A DNA stretch of 52,090 bases from Roseicyclus salinarum (GCF_029624655.1 NZ_JARRSA010000025.1:1-52090); one strand, 5' to 3'; numbered from the stretch's first letter, positions 23,545-34,717 are shown. Notes: generated by a model from the letters alone, not told the origin. Translations and numbers: made by a program.

Positions 23545-24036
23545 ATGCAGGATCGCGTCCAGGTCCGAAGGGCCACCGCCGAGGATCTTCACCTGATCGA
23601 TGCCGCCCTGCGCGCCCTCGCCGCGCATCTGGGTGATCCCTACCGCGTCGTGGCGGCCGATATCGAGGCCTGCAGCTTCGGGGACGCCCCTTCGAGCTGC
23701 ATCGAGATCGCCATGACACCGGACGGGGCCTGTGTCGGCATCCTGCTCGCCTCGCCGGTCTTCTCGACGATCCAGGGCGGGACCGGCCTGTTCGTCAACG
23801 ACCTCTGGGTCGATGCGTCCATGCGCGGGCAGGGCCTTGGACGGCAGCTTCTGGCGGCCGTTCGGCGCGACGCCGCCGAGGTCTGGGGCCGCCCGCGTTT
23901 CCTTCGGCTGATGGCCCACGACGCCAACGACGCGGGGCACGAGTTCTACAGGCGCCTCGGCTTCCGGCGCATGGAGGGGCTGTCGCTGCTTGCCCTCGAC
24001 GAGGACGCGCTCGACCTTCTGGAGGAGACCGCATGA
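23545..24036 (+). CDS. GNAT-family N-acetyltransferase
   Basis: 163 residues with the acetyl-CoA loop in motif A, LWVDASMRGQGLGRQLL, and a C-terminal motif B (HEFYRRLGFRRMEGLSLLAL). It should transfer an acetyl group to an amine. It starts 3 bases after BKACE and overlaps the deacetylase gene by ATGA, so an acetylase and a deacetylase are translated together; they may act on the transported compound or its relatives, or regulate a protein. Confidence 0.88.
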   Translation: MQDRVQVRRATAEDLHLIDAALRALAAHLGDPYRVVAADIEACSFGDAPSSCIEIAMTPDGACVGILLASPVFSTIQGGTGLFVNDLWVDASMRGQGLGRQLLAAVRRDAAEVWGRPRFLRLMAHDANDAGHEFYRRLGFRRMEGLSLLALDEDALDLLEETA

Positions 24037-25058
24037 GGGCCTTTCTCGACCCCCGCCAGTCACTCCACCGGCCGCGGCACTTCATGGCGAACGGCGCCCT
24101 CCTGCCGAACCCCGAGGTGGCCGGGCGGATCGACATCCTCGCGAAGGGCGCGGAGGCTGCGGGATGCGTCCTGGAGGCGCCAGGCGACGCGGGCCTCGGC
24201 CCCATCGCCGCGGTCCATACGCCGGAATACCTGACCTTCCTTCGCACCATCCATACCCGCTGGCGCAGGATCGAGGGGGCGGGGGACGAGGTCATACCCA
24301 ACATCCACCCCGCCAACCGCACCGACGGCTACCCGCGGTCCGCGGTGGGGCAGGCGGGATATCACCAGGCGGACACGGCCTGCCCGATCGCCGAGGGCAC
24401 GTGGGAGGCCGCCTACAGCTCCGCCCAGTGCGCCGTGGCTGGCGCGGACGCGCTTCTCGGCGGCTCGGGCGCCGGCTACGCGCTCTGCCGTCCGCCGGGC
24501 CATCACGCCTTCGCCGATCTCGCCGGGGGCTTCTGCTTTCTCAACAATTCGGCCGTCGCCGCCGAGAGGCTGCGCGCGGCCGGGCGGCGTGCCGCCATCC
24601 TCGATGTCGACGTGCACCATGGCAACGGCACGCAAGGTATCTTCTACGACCGCGGCGACGTGCTCACGGTGTCGATCCACGCCGACCCGGACCGCTTCTA
24701 CCCCTTCTTCTGGGGCCACGCGCAGGAGCGCGGAAGGGGCGCGGGCCTCGGCTGCAACCTGAACCTTCCCCTCGCGCGGGGCGCGTCGGACGAGGATTAC
24801 CTCGCGGCCCTCGACATCGCCATGGCGCGGATCGCGGATTTCGGGGCCGACGCGCTGGTCGTCGCCCTCGGCCTCGACATCCATGTGGACGATCCGTTCC
24901 GGGGCTTTGCCGTCACCTCGAAGGGCTTCGAGGCGATCGGGCGCAGGATCGCGCGCGCGGGGCTCGACTGCCTCTTCGTGCAGGAGGGCGGTTACGTCTC
25001 GGACGCGCTGGGCGCCAACCTGACCGCCGTGCTCGGCGGGTTCTCGGCCGCGGCCTGA
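24033..25058 (+). CDS. HDAC-like amidohydrolase (acetylpolyamine amidohydrolase family)
   Basis: 341 residues of the arginase/deacetylase fold. The active site is complete: RPPGHHA (H157/H158), zinc ligands D193 and H195 in LDVDVHHGNGT, the third ligand D282 in GLDIHVDDP, and the oxyanion tyrosine Y321 in EGGY. Bacterial members remove acetyl groups from acetylpolyamines or acylated small amines. Linked to a polyamine-type importer, it probably deacetylates the imported molecule before transamination. It overlaps the GNAT gene by 4 bases (24033-24036). Confidence 0.9.
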   Translation: MRAFLDPRQSLHRPRHFMANGALLPNPEVAGRIDILAKGAEAAGCVLEAPGDAGLGPIAAVHTPEYLTFLRTIHTRWRRIEGAGDEVIPNIHPANRTDGYPRSAVGQAGYHQADTACPIAEGTWEAAYSSAQCAVAGADALLGGSGAGYALCRPPGHHAFADLAGGFCFLNNSAVAAERLRAAGRRAAILDVDVHHGNGTQGIFYDRGDVLTVSIHADPDRFYPFFWGHAQERGRGAGLGCNLNLPLARGASDEDYLAALDIAMARIADFGADALVVALGLDIHVDDPFRGFAVTSKGFEAIGRRIARAGLDCLFVQEGGYVSDALGANLTAVLGGFSAAA

Positions 25059-25133
25059 TACCTGTCCGCGCCTTGCGCCCGAAGCCTTCCGCCGTCATGG
25101 AGGACCACGTCCCAGACCCGAAAGGTGCCGCCG

Positions 25134-25583
25134 ATGCCGACGTTCCACCTGCATGAAGAACCGCTTCAGGAGGCATGGCTCGACGCCTACGGCCACCTCA
25201 ACGAGGCCTTCTACCTCGTGCCCTTCAGCAACGCGACGTGGAGGCTGCAGGATCGGTTCGGCATCGGGACGGAGTATTTCGACCGCACGGGCTGCGCGCT
25301 CTACACGCTCGAGACGCACCTGCGCTACCTCGCCGAGGTCCGCCCCCCGGCCATGCTCTCGATCGAGACGACGGTTCTGGGCCTGGACGCCAAGCGCCTT
25401 CACATCGGTCATGTCATGTGGAGCGGCGAGCACCAGTGCGCGACGTTCGAATGCATGGCCCTGCACTACGACACCCGCGCGAAACGGTCCGCGCCGTTCC
25501 CCGACACGGTGCGCGAGGCCATGTCGGCGGCGGTGCCGGACGCTCTGCCCGACTGGGCCTGCGGGTCCGTCAGGCTGTTGTGA
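25134..25583 (+). CDS. 4HBT (hot-dog) thioesterase, betainyl-CoA thioesterase-like
   Basis: 149 residues of hot-dog fold, with the catalytic aspartate D17 in EAWLDAYGHLNEAFY, a typical 4HBT helix start. It resembles thioesterases of carnitine catabolism (CdhB), which hydrolyse the acyl-CoA released by a BKACE enzyme. The ATG at 25134 with AAAGG 8 bases upstream is preferred to a GTG three codons earlier. Here it would hydrolyse the acyl-CoA made from the operon's own substrate. A 75-base gap separates it from the deacetylase gene; it is probably the last gene of the operon. Confidence 0.85.
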   Translation: MPTFHLHEEPLQEAWLDAYGHLNEAFYLVPFSNATWRLQDRFGIGTEYFDRTGCALYTLETHLRYLAEVRPPAMLSIETTVLGLDAKRLHIGHVMWSGEHQCATFECMALHYDTRAKRSAPFPDTVREAMSAAVPDALPDWACGSVRLL

Positions 25584-25648
25584 CGCGCGCGGGGGCGGGC
25601 CCTCGCGCGCGCTTGATCGAGCGGATCGTCGGGGCGTAACGTCTCGGC

Positions 25649-26731
25649 ATGGACGGATGCAGACACTGGTTGTTCGCAATGCTCGCCGCGCCAAGCCTCG
25701 CCATTCTCGCCGAGGCCGGATGCGCGGAGGGCCTCAGCGTCGTGACCTGGGGCGGGAGTTACCAGACCAGCCAGCGGAACGCCTATGCGCCGGGCTTCGC
25801 GACCCCGATCGTCTGGCTGGAATATCGCGGCGGCCTCGACGAGATCCGCGCGCAGGTGCGGCGGGGCGAGATCGCGTGGGACGTCGTGGACGTGCTGGGC
25901 CATGACGCGCGCGCCGGCTGCGAGGAGGGGCTTTTCCTGCGGCTGCCCGACGATCTCTTTCCGGCCGACCTGGACGGCGACCTCGTGATCCCGCGTCCGA
26001 ACGATTGCGTCGGGCCCAACATAACCTGGTCCTGGGTCGCGGCCTTCGACAGGACCGCCTTCCCGCATGCGGCCCCGGCCTCTGTCGCCGATTTCTTCGA
26101 CACGCAGGCGTTCCCCGGCCGCAGGGCCATCGCAGCCTTCCCGCAGGCAAATCTCGAAATGGCGCTCATGGCCGACGGCGTGGCGGCGGGGGACGTCTAC
26201 GCCGTGCTCGCGACGGACGAGGGGAAGGACCGGGCCTTCGCGGTCCTGACCCGCATCGCCCCCGACCTGCACCTGTGGTCCTCGGGCGAAGAGCCGGTCG
26301 ATCTGCTGCGGTCGGGCGAGGTGGCCATGACGACCGCCTACAATGGCCGCGTCGCGGCCGCCGAACTGGCGGGTGCCGCCCGGATCGGCACGATCCACGC
26401 GGGCCAGATCCTCGACGAGGAATGGTTCGTCATCGTCGCGGGAACGCCGAACGAGGCGGCTGCGCTCGACTTCCTTCGCCATGTGGCCCGGCCCGAGCAG
26501 CAGGCCGCGCAGGCGCGCTGGATCCCCTACGGCCCGATGCGGAGATCGGCGCTGCGGATCATCGCGGCGGGCGAGCCGTGGTTCCACACGGGCGTGCCGG
26601 TCCTGCCGCACATCCCCACAAGCGAGGACCGCGTCGAGGGCGCGCTGGTGCTCGACCCCGACTTCTGGGCCGGACACGGGCCGGAATTGACGGCGCGGTT
26701 CGCCGACTGGCGCCGGGGGCTCGGCCTCTAG
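25649..26731 (+). CDS. Orphan PotD-like periplasmic binding protein
   Basis: 360 residues with a Sec-type signal peptide (MDGCRHWLFAMLAAPSLAILAEAGCA) followed by LSVVTWGGSYQTSQRNAY, the usual first strand of polyamine/opine binding proteins. The body has the bilobed fold (VDVLGHDARAGCEEG, SGEVAMTTAYNGR). No permease or ATPase lies beside it, so it may deliver a second ligand to the transporter encoded at 17246-21240 or act as a sensor. It shares little direct identity with the Tat-exported binding protein. It is convergent with the HExxH gene with one base between stops. Confidence 0.85.
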   Translation: MDGCRHWLFAMLAAPSLAILAEAGCAEGLSVVTWGGSYQTSQRNAYAPGFATPIVWLEYRGGLDEIRAQVRRGEIAWDVVDVLGHDARAGCEEGLFLRLPDDLFPADLDGDLVIPRPNDCVGPNITWSWVAAFDRTAFPHAAPASVADFFDTQAFPGRRAIAAFPQANLEMALMADGVAAGDVYAVLATDEGKDRAFAVLTRIAPDLHLWSSGEEPVDLLRSGEVAMTTAYNGRVAAAELAGAARIGTIHAGQILDEEWFVIVAGTPNEAAALDFLRHVARPEQQAAQARWIPYGPMRRSALRIIAAGEPWFHTGVPVLPHIPTSEDRVEGALVLDPDFWAGHGPELTARFADWRRGLGL

Positions 26732-26732
26732 C

Positions 26733-27257
26733 TCAGTCGGGATGATGGTCGCGCACGGCGCAGCTCGAGGCCAGCAGCACCCACGCCCAGTTGAAGCCGC
26801 CCGTCTCGCCATGGGCGTTCAGGTACGCCTCCTGGATCTGGTAGGCGTCCCATTCCATCGCCTGCGGGCAGTACCAGTGCCGCGCCTTCTCCTGCCGGTG
26901 GTGGACCATCTCGTGCAGAAGCACGCTGCGGTCGAGCGGCGTCTCGCCGTACCATTGCCGCACGAGGTAGATCGTCGCCGAGGTCGCGTCGTAGACGCCC
27001 CGCACCGTCTCGTGGATCTGCATCGTGCGCCCGTCGTAGCGAATGTCCCCGCCGGGCGGCACCAGCACGATGCGGGCCAGCGGCCCGGCGCGCGGCAGGT
27101 CGGTATGGGCATCGAGCCAGAGGTCCAGCGCCTCCACCGCGCCGAGGATCGCGCGCGGCTCGTGAGGCGAGCGCTGGCCCTCGATCCGGGGGGCGGCAAC
27201 GGCAGCGGCAGGGGCGGCGAAGGTCAGGGCAAGCAGGCCGATCTCGAGAATGTTCAT
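26733..27257 (-). CDS. Secreted protein with HExxH zinc-peptidase-like motif
   Basis: 174 residues. An N-terminal signal peptide (MNILEIGLLALTFAAPAAAVAA) implies export. LLHEMVHHRQ near residue 118 is an HExxH metal-binding helix, followed by two cysteines (HWYCPQAMEWDAYQIQ and SSCAV) that could bond. Small proteins of this type in alphaproteobacteria are annotated as DUF6647-like and have no known substrate. The glutamate in MEWDAYQIQ, 17 residues on, could be a third metal ligand, as in gluzincins. The start at 27257 has GGGAG 8 bases upstream. Peptidase activity is a prediction only. Confidence 0.75.
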   Translation of the reverse strand: MNILEIGLLALTFAAPAAAVAAPRIEGQRSPHEPRAILGAVEALDLWLDAHTDLPRAGPLARIVLVPPGGDIRYDGRTMQIHETVRGVYDATSATIYLVRQWYGETPLDRSVLLHEMVHHRQEKARHWYCPQAMEWDAYQIQEAYLNAHGETGGFNWAWVLLASSCAVRDHHPD

Positions 27258-27402
27258 CAGATCGTCTCCCATGCACTCGAGTGCGATGGGTCCAGCTTGC
27301 CCGTTCCGCCGCGGATTCGCCGCAACACGGGGAAAAGGGGCGCCCGAAAGTGCGTCCTCGGAACGGCCGGGCGCAAGGCTGGCGCGCCGTTCGGGGCTGG
27401 GA

Positions 27403-28287
27403 TCACTCCTGCGGCGCGTTCACGGCCTCGAAGCCCGAGACGAGGTCCATCAGTTCCCTTGTGATCGTCTCCTGCCGTCTTTGGCGGAAGCGCGAGCGCA
27501 GGCCCTCGCGTCGCTCGTCGATGTTGCGCTCGGCGCTCTGCATCGCGGCCAGCCGGGTGGCGTGCTCGCTCGCGAGCGCCTCGGCCAGCGCACGGTAGAG
27601 GACCACGAAAAGCCGCTGCCGCACCAGCCGGGACAGAAGCCGCCCGGTATCCATGCGGAAGAAGGGCAGCCCCGGTCCCGGCCAAGGCGTGTCCAGAAGG
27701 CGCTTGAGGTGGCTTTCGGGGACCGGCAGCAGGGGGAGGTCCACCGGCACGGCGCGCGCACGCTTCTCGCGGCGATTGTGCAGGACGCGGACATGACCGA
27801 CGCCTTCGCCGTGGGTCCATGCGTCGATGTCGATGATGATGCCCTGCACGAGCGAACTCATGCCCGCGACGGTTCCCGGCACGGCGAACCGGCGGTCGAC
27901 GCGGTGTCCGGCCGCCTCCAGCCGCGCCGCGACGCGCGCGCCGACGACGGCCAGCACGGAGGTTTGCGCGCCGATCCCGTCGCGGGCCGCGCGGAAGGCG
28001 ATGTCGTTGTATCGCCCGCACATGCCCCGGTCCGAGCCGATCACGATCAGCGCCTCCTTCGCGGACGCGGAGGGCGCGCCGCCCAACAGCGGAAGGCCCC
28101 GCGCGCGGCGATCGTGCAGAAGCGCCGCAAGGCCGAGGTCTATGGTCCTCTCGTAGCCCGAAAGTGCATCTTCGGCCTGTTCGTACTTGCGGATGCTGAC
28201 GGCCGAGAGGGACTTCATCGTGCGCACGATCGAGCGGATGTCATCCGTCGTCTCCAGCATCGCCGACAGCGATTCAAGCGTCTCCAT
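27403..28287 (-). CDS. atpG: N-ATPase gamma subunit
   Basis: 294 residues. N- and C-terminal coiled-coil helices form the rotor stalk ([49 protein letters not shown]) around a Rossmann-like middle ([17 protein letters not shown]). It turns inside the alpha3beta3 head. It is diverged from standard F-type gamma, as expected in N-ATPases. The ATG at 28287 has GGAGG 6 bases upstream and overlaps the atpA end by 14 bases. It is the last gene of the operon. Confidence 0.9.
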   Translation of the reverse strand: METLESLSAMLETTDDIRSIVRTMKSLSAVSIRKYEQAEDALSGYERTIDLGLAALLHDRRARGLPLLGGAPSASAKEALIVIGSDRGMCGRYNDIAFRAARDGIGAQTSVLAVVGARVAARLEAAGHRVDRRFAVPGTVAGMSSLVQGIIIDIDAWTHGEGVGHVRVLHNRREKRARAVPVDLPLLPVPESHLKRLLDTPWPGPGLPFFRMDTGRLLSRLVRQRLFVVLYRALAEALASEHATRLAAMQSAERNIDERREGLRSRFRQRRQETITRELMDLVSGFEAVNAPQE

Positions 28288-29809
28288 CGGCGCCTCCATT
28301 CCCGTCGAGGGCGTCGCGCAGGGCCGCCAGAAGCGTCTCGCGGCGCTCGCCGGTCAGCGGCTCGCCGGACCGGATCTGGGCGGCGAGGTCCGGCAGGTCG
28401 TCCCGCACCACCCGGCGCAGCCTGTCCTGCGCCTCGGGCAGGGCGTCGGGGTGCGTCCCGTCCAGAAGCCCCTCGGTCGCCGCCAGAAGGACGGCGATCT
28501 GCTCCTCGACGGAGAAATGATCGTGCTCCTTCTGGGTCAGCACGGCGCGGACGCGCTGGCCGCGGGTGAGGCGCGCGCGCGTCTCCCGGTCGAGCTGCGT
28601 TCCGAACCGGGCGAAGGTCTCGAGCTCCTCGAACTGCGCGTAGGTCAGCCTCAGGTTGCCCGCCACGGCGCGGAAGGCGGGACGCTGCGCCTTGCCGCCC
28701 ACCCGGCTGACCGAAAGTCCGATGTCGATGGCCGGCAGGTGGCCTTTCTCGAACAGGTCGGGGGACAGGTAGACCTGCCCATCGGTGATCGAGATGAGGT
28801 TCGTCGGGATGTAGGCCGAGATGTTCTGGGCCTGCGTCTCGACGATGGGCAGCGCGGTGAGGGATCCGCCGCCATGCTCCTCGCGCAGATGCGTCGCGCG
28901 CTCCAGCAGGCGCGAATGGATGTAGAAGATGTCGCCCGGATAGGCCTCGCGCCCCGGCGGGCGTCGCAACAGCAGCGAGAGTTCGCGGTAGGCGCGCGCG
29001 TGCCGCGTGAGGTCGTCGTAGACGATCAGCACGTCGCGTCCCTGCTCCATGAAGTGCTCCGCCATGGTCGTCGCCGCGTAGGGCGCGACGAACTGCAGCC
29101 CCGGCGCCTCGTCCCCGGTCGCGGCCACCACGATCGTGCGCTCCATCGCGCCGCCCTCGCGCAGGTCGCGCACGACGCGCGCCACCGCCGAGGCGCGCTG
29201 GCCGACCGCGCAATAGACCGAGACGACGCCCGTGTCCCTCTGGTTCAGGATGGCGTCCACCGCGATCGCGGTCTTGCCGGTCTGCCTGTCGCCGAGGATG
29301 AGTTCCCTCTGCCCGCGCCCGATCGGCACGGCGGCGTCCACCGCCTTGATCCCCGTCTCCAGCGGCACGTCCACGGGATCGCGGTGCATGATGGGCGGCG
29401 CGGGCCGCTCGACCGGGCGGCGGTCCCGCGCCTCGGGCGGCTTGCCGCCGTCGAGCGGTCGCCCCAGCGCGTCGAGGATCCGGCCGAGGGCCGCGTCGCC
29501 CACCGGCACGTCCACAACGCGGCCGGTGCGGCGCAGCCGGTCGCCGGGCTTGAGTTTGTCGGTGCTGCCAAGGACGATGACGCCGATGCGGCCTGGCCGA
29601 AGGCTCGACGCGATGCCGACCACGCCGCCGGGAAAGCGCAGCAGCTCGTTGGCGTGAAGGTCGGTGAAGCCCGCCACCTGCGCCACGCCGTTGCCGACCG
29701 ACAGGATGCGCGCGGTCTCGGCCACGTCGAATTCCGGCGCGACGTGGTCGAGCGCGGTCTCGAGCGGGGCGAAGAAGTCGCCGGCGAAGTCGTCGGGTGT
29801 CCTTCTCAT
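28274..29809 (-). CDS. atpA: N-ATPase alpha subunit
   Basis: 511 residues with Walker A GDRQTGKT, the AVGQR loop and the alpha-chain sequence [33 protein letters not shown] (split by the usual elements). It forms the non-catalytic nucleotide sites of the cytoplasmic head. The start overlaps the atpF stop by ATGA. A standard F-type alpha is about the same length, so the fold is complete. Confidence 0.95.
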   Translation of the reverse strand: MRRTPDDFAGDFFAPLETALDHVAPEFDVAETARILSVGNGVAQVAGFTDLHANELLRFPGGVVGIASSLRPGRIGVIVLGSTDKLKPGDRLRRTGRVVDVPVGDAALGRILDALGRPLDGGKPPEARDRRPVERPAPPIMHRDPVDVPLETGIKAVDAAVPIGRGQRELILGDRQTGKTAIAVDAILNQRDTGVVSVYCAVGQRASAVARVVRDLREGGAMERTIVVAATGDEAPGLQFVAPYAATTMAEHFMEQGRDVLIVYDDLTRHARAYRELSLLLRRPPGREAYPGDIFYIHSRLLERATHLREEHGGGSLTALPIVETQAQNISAYIPTNLISITDGQVYLSPDLFEKGHLPAIDIGLSVSRVGGKAQRPAFRAVAGNLRLTYAQFEELETFARFGTQLDRETRARLTRGQRVRAVLTQKEHDHFSVEEQIAVLLAATEGLLDGTHPDALPEAQDRLRRVVRDDLPDLAAQIRSGEPLTGERRETLLAALRDALDGNGGADGDA

Positions 29810-30618
29810 GCCGTGGCGCGGTCCTTCTTTGCGCCTGGGCCGGTCCGGCCCATGCCGCGCAGGTCGGTGTCGATGATCTCGCCGAGCTCGGCTTCCAGCC
29901 GGTCGAGGTAGCGCTTCGCCGACCATTCCACTGTGTGGTCGCCGATGGTCAGGCGCACGCCGAGGATCATGTCGGCGTCCTCGTGGTAGTCGACGTCGAT
30001 CCCGGTCGAGAGCGCCTCGTGGATCGCGCGCGTGATCCGCGCCTTCGCGGCGCTTTCGATGGCGACGCCGGTCTGCACGAGGGCCGTCCGGTCGCCCCCG
30101 GCGGCGGCCTCGCAAAGCTTCTGGCGGGTGTCGGGATCGAGGCCTTCGAGGCGCTGCGCGAAATTCGCGGCCGCGCGCTCGGCGATGTCGGCGTCGCCGT
30201 AGTCCGACAGGATGCGCCCGGCCACGCGCAGCACCTTGCGGCCCGCCTGTTTGCGCAGCGAGGCCACGATGTTGGCGCGCTCGTGGTCGAGCTGGTCGAG
30301 CCACGCGTCCCGCCGGTCCTCCGTCTCCGCGCGGATCTCGTCCTCCAGCCGCGCGCGCAGCGCCTCCGCCTCGTCGCGGGCGCCCTGCACGATCGCCTCG
30401 CGCTCCGCCTTCAGGTCCGCCTCCCGCCGCTCGAGCCGGCGCGCCTCGTCCTCGGCCTTCGCGCGGGTCTCCCGCGCCTCGGCAAGCCGCGCCTCGATGC
30501 GGTCCTCGCGGCGGCGCATCGCGTTCGTGATCGGCCGGTAGAGGAACCGCTGCAGCAGCCAGACGAGAACGAGGAAGTTCACGATCTGCGCGGCGACGGT
30601 AAGCCAGTCGATCTGCAC
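29806..30618 (-). CDS. atpF: N-ATPase b subunit with delta-like C-terminal extension
   Basis: 270 residues, about 100 longer than an ordinary b subunit. It has one N-terminal membrane helix ([20 protein letters not shown]), a long charged coiled coil (30-150), then a folded region (165-250) that takes the place of the missing delta subunit, since no atpH is present. This fusion is typical of N-ATPases. It is part of the peripheral stalk anchoring the head to subunit a. Confidence 0.92.
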   Translation of the reverse strand: MQIDWLTVAAQIVNFLVLVWLLQRFLYRPITNAMRRREDRIEARLAEARETRAKAEDEARRLERREADLKAEREAIVQGARDEAEALRARLEDEIRAETEDRRDAWLDQLDHERANIVASLRKQAGRKVLRVAGRILSDYGDADIAERAAANFAQRLEGLDPDTRQKLCEAAAGGDRTALVQTGVAIESAAKARITRAIHEALSTGIDVDYHEDADMILGVRLTIGDHTVEWSAKRYLDRLEAELGEIIDTDLRGMGRTGPGAKKDRATA

Positions 30619-30622
30619 GCGA

Positions 30623-30880
30623 TCATCCTCCGGTGAAGGGGTTGGCGAAGATCAGGATCATGGAGACGACGAAGCAGTAGATCGCCGTGGATTCGATCAT
30701 CGCGAGGCTGACGAAAAGCGTCCGCGTGATGGTGTTGGCCGCGTCCGGCTGCTGCGCGAGCGCCTGCAGGGCCTGCGCGGCGGCGCGCCCTTCGGCGAGC
30801 GCCGGGCCGATCGAGCCGATGGCGATGGTCAGCCCGGCGGTGGCGATCGAGATGATGGCGATCCACGTCGCTGCGTCCAT
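30623..30880 (-). CDS. atpE: N-ATPase c subunit
   Basis: 85 residues in a two-helix hairpin with loop AQQPDAANTI. The ion site has E63-S64-T65 in the second helix (MIESTAIYCF) and a second carboxylate, E30, in the first (GPALAEGRAAA), where sodium-type c rings have Gln. Two carboxylates per subunit are known in N-ATPase c rings. Whether H+ or Na+ is carried is not settled by sequence. Confidence 0.95.
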   Translation of the reverse strand: MDAATWIAIISIATAGLTIAIGSIGPALAEGRAAAQALQALAQQPDAANTITRTLFVSLAMIESTAIYCFVVSMILIFANPFTGG

Positions 30881-30882
30881 TG

Positions 30883-31587
30883 TCAGTCTCCCCTGGGTTT
30901 GGCTTCCGGCGTCCCGGCCTCCGGCTGCGCGCGGCTGGCCGAGGCGATGTAGACCATCGCTAGGATGGCGAAGATGTAGGCCTGCACGAAGCCCGTCAGC
31001 AGCCCGAGCAGCTGCAGCAGGACGGGAAAGAAGAACGGCGCCACGCTGATCAGGATGCCCACGATGACCGTCCCGCTCATCACGTTGCCGTAGAGACGGA
31101 TGGCGAGCGCCAGCGTCCTCGAAAGCTCGGAGATGATGTTGAAGGGCAGCATCAGCGGCGTCGGGCGGACGTATGTCGACAGGTATGCGACGAGCCCCCG
31201 GCGCGCGATCGAGAAGAGCGGCACGGCGATCAAGACGCAGATGGCCAGCGCCGCCGTGGTCGAGAGCGATCCGGTCGGCGGCGCGTAGCCCGGAACCACG
31301 GCCAGAAGGTTCGCCGTGGCGATGAACAGGAACAGGGTGCCGATGAAGGGCAGGTAGCGCTCGGGATCCTCGGCGCCGACCTCGTCGATCTGGTCGCGGA
31401 TGGTCGAGACGACGACCTCCAGCATCACCTGCCACCGCGAGACGACCTCGCCCTCGCCGAGCCGCGCGGTGATCGCCCAGGACCCCAGCACCAGAACGGC
31501 CATGACCACCCAGGTGAAGGCGACGGTCGCGGTAAGCCGCAGGCCCTGCCATTCGTAGAGGATGTGGGCGTCGGGGCTTATCTCCAT
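30883..31587 (-). CDS. atpB: N-ATPase a subunit
   Basis: 234 residues with five or six helices and the essential arginine in LALAIRLYGNVMSG. It forms the ion half-channels against the c ring. The frame continues upstream, but the ATG at 31587 (MEISPDAHILYEW) gives the family N-terminus. It overlaps atpR by 10 bases and ends 2 bases before atpE. Confidence 0.93.
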   Translation of the reverse strand: MEISPDAHILYEWQGLRLTATVAFTWVVMAVLVLGSWAITARLGEGEVVSRWQVMLEVVVSTIRDQIDEVGAEDPERYLPFIGTLFLFIATANLLAVVPGYAPPTGSLSTTAALAICVLIAVPLFSIARRGLVAYLSTYVRPTPLMLPFNIISELSRTLALAIRLYGNVMSGTVIVGILISVAPFFFPVLLQLLGLLTGFVQAYIFAILAMVYIASASRAQPEAGTPEAKPRGD

Positions 31588-31868
31588 GTCGCGTCCCCCC
31601 GGTCCCCGGCCCGCCGCGTCGCCGCGATGCGCACGGCCACGAACCCCGCGAGCCCCGACAGGACCATGGCGGCCCCCGCGCCGAGCGATGCAGCCCCCGT
31701 GAGAGCGCCCGCCACGAGCGCCGCGCGCGCCGCGGCCAGGCCCGCGAAGGCCAGCACGGGCCGCGGCCCCGCGATCTGCCGCGCGCCCGCCCAGAGCAGC
31801 GCCAGATACGCCGCCCCGAACGCCGCGCCGGCCGCGAAGCACAGGCCCCATGTCGCGATCTCAGTCAT
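31578..31868 (-). CDS. atpR: N-ATPase-specific membrane subunit AtpR
   Basis: 96 residues, three hydrophobic helices rich in Ala, Gly and Leu (WGLCFAAGAAFGAAYLALLWAGA onward). A small membrane gene at exactly this position is a hallmark of N-ATPase operons. The start at 31868 overlaps atpQ by 8 bases. Sequence alone would be too bland to call; gene order carries the assignment. Confidence 0.82.
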   Translation of the reverse strand: MTEIATWGLCFAAGAAFGAAYLALLWAGARQIAGPRPVLAFAGLAAARAALVAGALTGAASLGAGAAMVLSGLAGFVAVRIAATRRAGDRGDATWR

Positions 31869-32144
31869 CGCCCCGTCCTTCCTTGCGAACCCAGTACCAT
31901 GCGTTGACGCACCCCAGGGCCGCGCCCCCCAGCAGACCCACGAGCGTCCATGACGTCTCGCCGGGCCAGCGCGCGTCGATCCAGACGCCAAGCGCGGTCC
32001 CGGCCACCATCGGCACCGCCACCGCCCAGCCGACCATGCCGAACATCGCGAAGCCCGAAAGCGCGCTCTGCCCGGTCTGCCGGCGCGCGCGTTCCATGCG
32101 CCGCGCCTTGCGCGAGATCTCTCCCGTCTCGTCGTCCTCGTGCC

Positions 32145-32148
<4 letters not shown>
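31861..32148 (-). CDS. atpQ: N-ATPase membrane subunit AtpQ (AtpI-like)
   Basis: 95 residues. A charged N-terminus (MRHEDDETGEISRKARRMER) precedes two helices (SGFAMFGMVGWAVAVPMVAG; TLVGLLGGAALGCVNAWYWV) of the AtpI/AtpQ type with the GxxxGxxxD pattern GTALGVWID. It probably assists c-ring assembly or ion supply. Start and stop both overlap neighbours by a few bases. Confidence 0.85.
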
Positions 32149-34092
<1,944 letters not shown>

Positions 34093-34139
34093 TCACTCGA
34101 CCTGGTGCGGCATGGTTGGTTTTGGGGGTGACGAGAGCC

Positions 34140-34717
34140 ATGTGCATGACGTGTTACGAAAGGATCGAAAGCGGCGCGGCGGGCATCGACCGCTGCCTTT
34201 GCGGGGCGCCCCAGACGCAGGCGGCCATGGACCGGATCGAGGCCGACATCTCGCGCCGGCAGTTTCTCGGCGGGACGCCGGCGGTCGTTGGGTTGTTTGC
34301 AGGCGGCCCACGCTTCTGACCAACCTTCGCTATTTCGACGGCACGACCCTCGCCATGCGCACGGGGCGCGACATCCTGATCGAGGAAGGCCGCGTGGTCG
34401 CGCTGCCGGTCGCGGGGACCGGCCCCGGGGACGCCGACGTCATCGATTGCGGCGGGCGGGCCGTCACGCCGGGTCTGATCGTCTGCCATTGGCGCGCCAC
34501 GCTTGTCAGCGTCAGCCGGATCGCCGCGCTGACGCAGGACATCGCCTTCGTGCACCTCGTCGCCGGGCAGGAGGCGGTGACGGCGAACTACCGGGCGATG
34601 GACAGCCTGTTCCTGTCCTTCGGGTACCGCCATCTCCGCCTCGACTTCGAGGAGGGCGGCCCTTCGTTCGAGGGCAGCATGGGCGGCCCGGTGCTGGGCG
34701 CCACGTTCCGGTTCTGA
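34140..34717 (+). pseudogene. Decayed metal-dependent amidohydrolase gene
   Basis: The frame from 34140 gives MCMTCYERIESGAAGIDRC, then SRRQFLGG as a Tat-like signal, and stops at 34319. From about 34300 a different frame continues the same family: TLLTNLRYFDGTTLAMRTG, then DVIDCGGRAVTPGLIVCHWR. A frameshift near 34300-34315 therefore splits the gene. The metal-binding HxH expected after PGLI reads HWR. After QEAVTANYRAM the sequence leaves the family and ends at 34717, hundreds of residues short. Frameshift, lost metal ligand and truncation together make a functional enzyme very unlikely. It lies between the N-ATPase promoter and the LacI gene. Confidence 0.75.

Noticed and set aside
22615-25583. 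Carnitine catabolic operon (cdhABC)
   Set aside because: BKACE and thioesterase fit, but the carnitine 3-dehydrogenase is absent and an aminotransferase and deacetylase take its place.
28187-29911. Plus-strand open frame of 574 codons across the ATPase genes
   Set aside because: Antisense shadow of atpA/atpG; no family features and no ribosome-binding site.
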